Shown here piece after piece: positions 43,564 to 44,634 of a stretch of DNA of 44,634 nt. Location: assembly GCA_900769845.1 (NCBI GenBank), contig CAAGIF010000296.1, forward strand, positions 1 to 44,634, in the 5' to 3' direction. Below the pieces are notes generated by a model. It had not been told where the DNA came from and did no database searches. It was given only the letters and a program-made list of their open reading frames with translations. The first letter of the stretch is position 1; each line of letters opens with the position of its first letter. This stretch comes from an uncultured Oscillospiraceae bacterium. Its GTDB lineage: Bacteria; Bacillota_A; Clostridia; Oscillospirales; Oscillospiraceae. Both the position numbers and the translations under genes were made by a program.

Positions 43564-43643
43564 GTAAAATATAGCATCAACATCAAAATTCGGCAAAGCA
43601 AACAAATACCCAATACCAAACGGCACTTTAGTTCGGTAAAGTG
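43540..43643. promoter_or_regulatory. Two dyads with the same half-site at the importer promoter
   Basis: ACTTTA/TAAAGT arms occur at 43540-43545 with 43560-43565 (14 bases apart, covering the promoter spacer and -35) and again as CACTTTA/TAAAGTG at 43624-43630 with 43637-43643 (6 bases apart). The repeated half-site over a promoter suggests repressor sites, possibly for the co-transcribed TrpR-like protein. Confidence 0.45.
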
Positions 43644-43658
43644 AAACAAAATAGATAT

Positions 43659-43679
43659 CGGGCGAAATTATTCCGCCCG
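43659..43679 (-). terminator. Probable terminator of the small conserved-looking gene
   Basis: CGGGCG (43659-43664) and CGCCCG (43674-43679) pair around an AT-rich loop. On the minus strand the hairpin is followed by ATATCTATTTTGTTT, which is T-rich but broken. Confidence 0.6.
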
Positions 43680-43684
43680 GTGGG

Positions 43685-43939
43685 TTAGATATCCTGCAGG
43701 TCTGCCATTGGAATATGGTTTTCCAGATTCTCCTGGGCCAGATCATTGTCGATCTCCTTATATGCCCCGGGGATTGGCTTTTCGTGCCACACCTTCTGTT
43801 CTGCCCCCATGGTTCCTGCAATAATGGGATTGGCCTTTTCTTTGCCGGCCTTGATTTTTCCTTGCAATTCCGGGACAAAGGCCTGGTTTTTGGAATGATT
43901 CTTCCGGATCTCCGGTCGCTTCATGCCCTGTTTTGCCAT
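43685..43939 (-). CDS. Small basic hypothetical protein (84 residues)
   Basis: The protein starts MAKQGMKRPEIRKNHSKNQA, is rich in K, P and E and has no membrane or signal segment. A middle block, GKEKANPIIAGTMG, stands out. GAGGTGAT lies just before the chosen ATG; an ATG 16 codons upstream lacks a site. I do not recognise a family with certainty, though small proteins of this style occur in Clostridia. It lies between aspS (upstream, same strand) and the importer operon, with a hairpin after it. Function unknown. Confidence 0.65.
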   Translation of the reverse strand: MAKQGMKRPEIRKNHSKNQAFVPELQGKIKAGKEKANPIIAGTMGAEQKVWHEKPIPGAYKEIDNDLAQENLENHIPMADLQDI

Positions 43940-44014
43940 AATGATCACCTCAGGAGTAGTGTGTGATAATTTGACGGCGATATTCAAAGGCTTTATTTGT
44001 ACACCAAATACATA

Positions 44015-44040
44015 ACTGCCCCGTCATGGGACGGGGCAGT
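44015..44040 (-). terminator. Hairpin after aspS
   Basis: ACTGCCCCGTC (44015-44025) pairs with GACGGGGCAGT (44030-44040) around a 4-base loop, 11 bases after the aspS stop. The T-run on the minus strand is poor, so termination may be partial. Confidence 0.7.
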
Positions 44041-44051
44041 AAAAGTACAAA

Positions 44052-44634
44052 TTATTCCTTTTCCTTGATGGCGATGGCAATGTGCACGTCGTCCAGCTGC
44101 TTCTGGGAAACGGTGGTGGGAGCGTCCATCATCAGATCCTGCGCGTTTTTGTTCATGGGGAAGGTGATGACTTCGCGGATGGATTCCTCACCGGTGAGGA
44201 GCATCACGATCCGGTCGATTCCGGGAGCTGCGCCGGCGTGGGGAGGCGCGCCGTAGGTGAAGGCGTTGTACATAGCGGGGAACTTAGCCTTCACATCCTC
44301 TTCACCCAGCCCCACCATCTGGAAGGCCTTGACCATGATTTCGGGATCGTGGTTCCGGACAGCGCCGGATGCAGATTCGTAACCGTTGACCACCAGGTCG
44401 TACTGGTTGGCGTTGATGGCCAGCAGTTTTTCCAGATTACCCTCGGCCTCGTTCAGCGCATCCATACCGCCCTGGGGCATGGAGAAGGGGTTGTGGCAGA
44501 ATTCCAGCTCGCCGGATTCTTCGCCCAGTTCGTACATGGGGAAGTCCACGATCCAGCAGAAAGCATACTGCTTCTCGTCGAAATGACCGGGCAGGCGGCG
44601 GCCCAGCATGGTGCGCACCACGCCGGCGGTCTTC
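44052..44634 (-). CDS. aspS: Aspartyl-tRNA synthetase, C-terminal part (runs off the window)
   Basis: About 194 C-terminal residues are present; the 5' part lies beyond the right edge. [38 protein letters not shown] and class II motif 3 [20 protein letters not shown] identify bacterial AspRS, which charges tRNA with aspartate in the cytosol. The frame is open to the window end. A hairpin follows the stop. The neighbouring small gene downstream may be read through from it. Confidence 0.95.
   Translation of the reverse strand, partial: KTAGVVRTMLGRRLPGHFDEKQYAFCWIVDFPMYELGEESGELEFCHNPFSMPQGGMDALNEAEGNLEKLLAINANQYDLVVNGYESASGAVRNHDPEIMVKAFQMVGLGEEDVKAKFPAMYNAFTYGAPPHAGAAPGIDRIVMLLTGEESIREVITFPMNKNAQDLMMDAPTTVSQKQLDDVHIAIAIKEKE

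Overview
The window looks like the chromosome of a Gram-positive anaerobic Clostridia, most likely an Oscillospirales (Ruminococcaceae/Oscillospiraceae) gut bacterium. Reasons: moderately high GC coding sequence, strong AGGAGG-type ribosome sites, TTGACA/TATAAT promoters, LytTR/DUF3021 regulation, a DivIVA-like protein, lipoprotein signals, and a giant secreted Cys-rich surface protein with InlB-like, Big_2-like and cell-wall-binding-type repeats. The genus cannot be fixed from this sequence alone.

Left end (1-2016): pieces of an RHS/YD-repeat toxin locus on the minus strand. There are two 5'-truncated RHS core fragments. One carries a complete core end plus an unfamiliar toxin tip, followed by a small two-helix membrane protein that is a good immunity candidate. 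An AT-rich gap and a tRNA-Ala(GGC) follow. Then (2106-4828, minus) comes an ABC-2 exporter (ATPase, permease) with its LytTR regulator and DUF3021 membrane partner. A solitary FliB-type lysine methylase and a DivIVA-like coiled-coil protein follow (4982-6639, minus).

At 6805-7215, tRNA-Arg(CCG) is followed by two tandem hairpin-rich modules. Each ends in an exact 21-nt copy of the tRNA 3' end, and each is closed by an inverted copy of part of it. The two modules differ in sequence but share fold and linker, which I consider the most unusual non-coding structure here. Two GNAT acetyltransferases and a VanX-like lipoprotein come next.

The centre (9540-20322, plus) is a probable five-gene operon for an exported surface glycan: a GT2-GT4 fusion, a methyltransferase ending in a coiled coil and a basic tail, Wzm and Wzt (with a glycan-recognition C-terminal domain), and a 1457-residue HAD-GT2-GT2 fusion. 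The design recalls the cap-and-ruler export systems known for E. coli O8/O9a. A CotH-family lipoprotein (20497-22686) and a 5617-residue surface protein (23024-39877) follow, from promoters sharing the same extended -10. These two proteins share a GBS_Bsp-like domain. The giant protein combines hundreds of residues of CxxC/His repeats with a phosphodiester glycosidase (NAGPA) domain and wall-binding-type repeats, so glycan synthesis, decoration and attachment may be linked here.

Right end: a DUF2975 membrane protein with a small HTH regulator (plus). On the minus strand are an amino-acid ABC importer ending in a TrpR-like gene (with matching dyads at its promoter), a small conserved-looking basic protein, and the 3' part of aspS, which runs off the window.
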